Source: Oribacterium sp. UBA4274
GTDB lineage: Bacteria > Bacillota > Clostridia > Lachnospirales > Lachnospiraceae
Assembly: GCA_002396005.1 (NCBI GenBank)
Contig: DGVW01000119.1
Location: 37,203 to 53,013, forward strand
Direction of reading: 5' to 3'
Length of the DNA stretch: 15,811 bases
Of this stretch, positions 15,411 to 15,811 are shown one piece after another (the stretch's first letter is position 1; each line of letters opens with the position of its first letter). A program made the translations under genes and the position numbers. Under the pieces are notes generated by a model. The model was not told the origin of the DNA and made no database searches. It saw nothing but the letters and a program-made list of their open reading frames with translations.

Positions 15411-15811
15411 TTATACACGATTCCGGCCATTATTTCCTGCAAAATAAACTTCACAAGGCATATTGAAGCTGAATCCCTCATGCTCGGCATTGAGCAGATC
15501 TTTATCAAACACAAGGAAGTCCGCATCCTTTCCGATTTCTATAGAACCCTTGGATGCCTCGATACCGAGCTGTTTAGCTCCATTGATGGTATAACCCTGT
15601 ATCATTTCCTCAATATTCATGCTCTCACTTAATGGTGGAAATGCTGCAACCGTTCTGCTTGTTTCATCAAATCTGGTTTTTTCATTGATCCAGCGGGTCA
15701 TACCTATCTCCATGGCGAGATAAGGACTCCAGTTTTTGAAATCTCCATAGAACACTTCATCGCTTGACCATGTCACAAGCGCACCGGTATCCCAGATCGT
15801 TTTGCAGCGGA
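15411..15811 (-). CDS. Amidohydrolase family protein, C-terminal part
   Basis: The last 132 residues are visible; the gene continues past the right edge. The frame is open to the edge, so the apparent GTG start at 15776 is not real. The pattern ALVTWSSDEVF (a probable metal-binding aspartate near the barrel end), the phrase EEMIQGYTINGAKQLG and the closing block KGSIEIGKDADFLVFDKDLL are typical of metal-dependent amidohydrolases of the YtcJ-like (amidohydrolase 3) group. These are usually annotated as hydrolases of unknown substrate. It ends 63 bases before the AraC-GH39 start codon, so the two may be co-transcribed. No functional link to sugar uptake can be shown. Confidence 0.88.
   Translation of the reverse strand, partial: RCKTIWDTGALVTWSSDEVFYGDFKNWSPYLAMEIGMTRWINEKTRFDETSRTVAAFPPLSESMNIEEMIQGYTINGAKQLGIEASKGSIEIGKDADFLVFDKDLLNAEHEGFSFNMPCEVYFAGNNGRNRV

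Noticed and set aside
15411..15776. Short complete gene starting with GTG at 15776
   Set aside because: The frame stays open to the window edge and the sequence matches only the C-terminal end of an amidohydrolase, so it is a truncated longer gene.
1..15811. CRISPR arrays, insertion sequences, tRNA or rRNA genes, phage genes
   Set aside because: No regularly spaced repeats, transposase or integrase frames, terminal inverted repeats or tRNA-like folds were seen.

Overview
The window most likely comes from an anaerobic gut or rumen Firmicute of the class Clostridia, probably Lachnospiraceae (Butyrivibrio/Roseburia-like). This is inferred from moderate GC with AT-rich intergenic DNA, strong AGGAGG ribosome binding sites, lipoprotein signal peptides, a T-box riboswitch, a solitary BioY, and an AraC regulator fused to a GH39-like domain. 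No rRNA or tRNA is present to fix the taxonomy. Every recognised gene is on the minus strand, so the units below run from high to low coordinates.

Layout from the right edge: the C-terminal part of an amidohydrolase (15411-15811, cut by the edge) is followed by an 802-residue AraC regulator with a GH39-like domain (12939-15347), a strong terminator, and a GPH-family sugar:cation symporter (11256-12695). Next is a three-gene sugar ABC importer: binding lipoprotein (9900-11012), double ATPase (8388-9866) and permease (7292-8371). These five genes look like a carbohydrate-sensing and uptake region. The symporter promoter carries two TGAAAGGT copies exactly 21 bp apart, the geometry expected for an AraC-type activator.

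The middle holds bioY (6498-7097), with a BirA-type operator overlapping its -35 box and a clear terminator, then a cytoplasmic type-B carboxylesterase (4682-6301) and a charged, helical protein of unknown function (3523-4494).

The left part is a tryptophan unit: a consensus promoter (3422-3450), a complete tryptophan-specific T-box leader (about 3112-3400), trpE (1616-3073), trpG (1030-1614) and a histidine phosphatase (441-1016). The T-box decides that the amidotransferase/synthase pair is anthranilate synthase and not aminodeoxychorismate synthase. The rest of the trp pathway is not in this window. The left edge cuts a lipoprotein (1-135) preceded by two tandem promoters.

The most interesting element is the AraC-GH39 protein. 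Its GH39-like domain keeps the nucleophile glutamate but has lost the acid/base glutamate, which suggests a glycosidase fold reused as a sugar sensor and linked to the neighbouring symporter.
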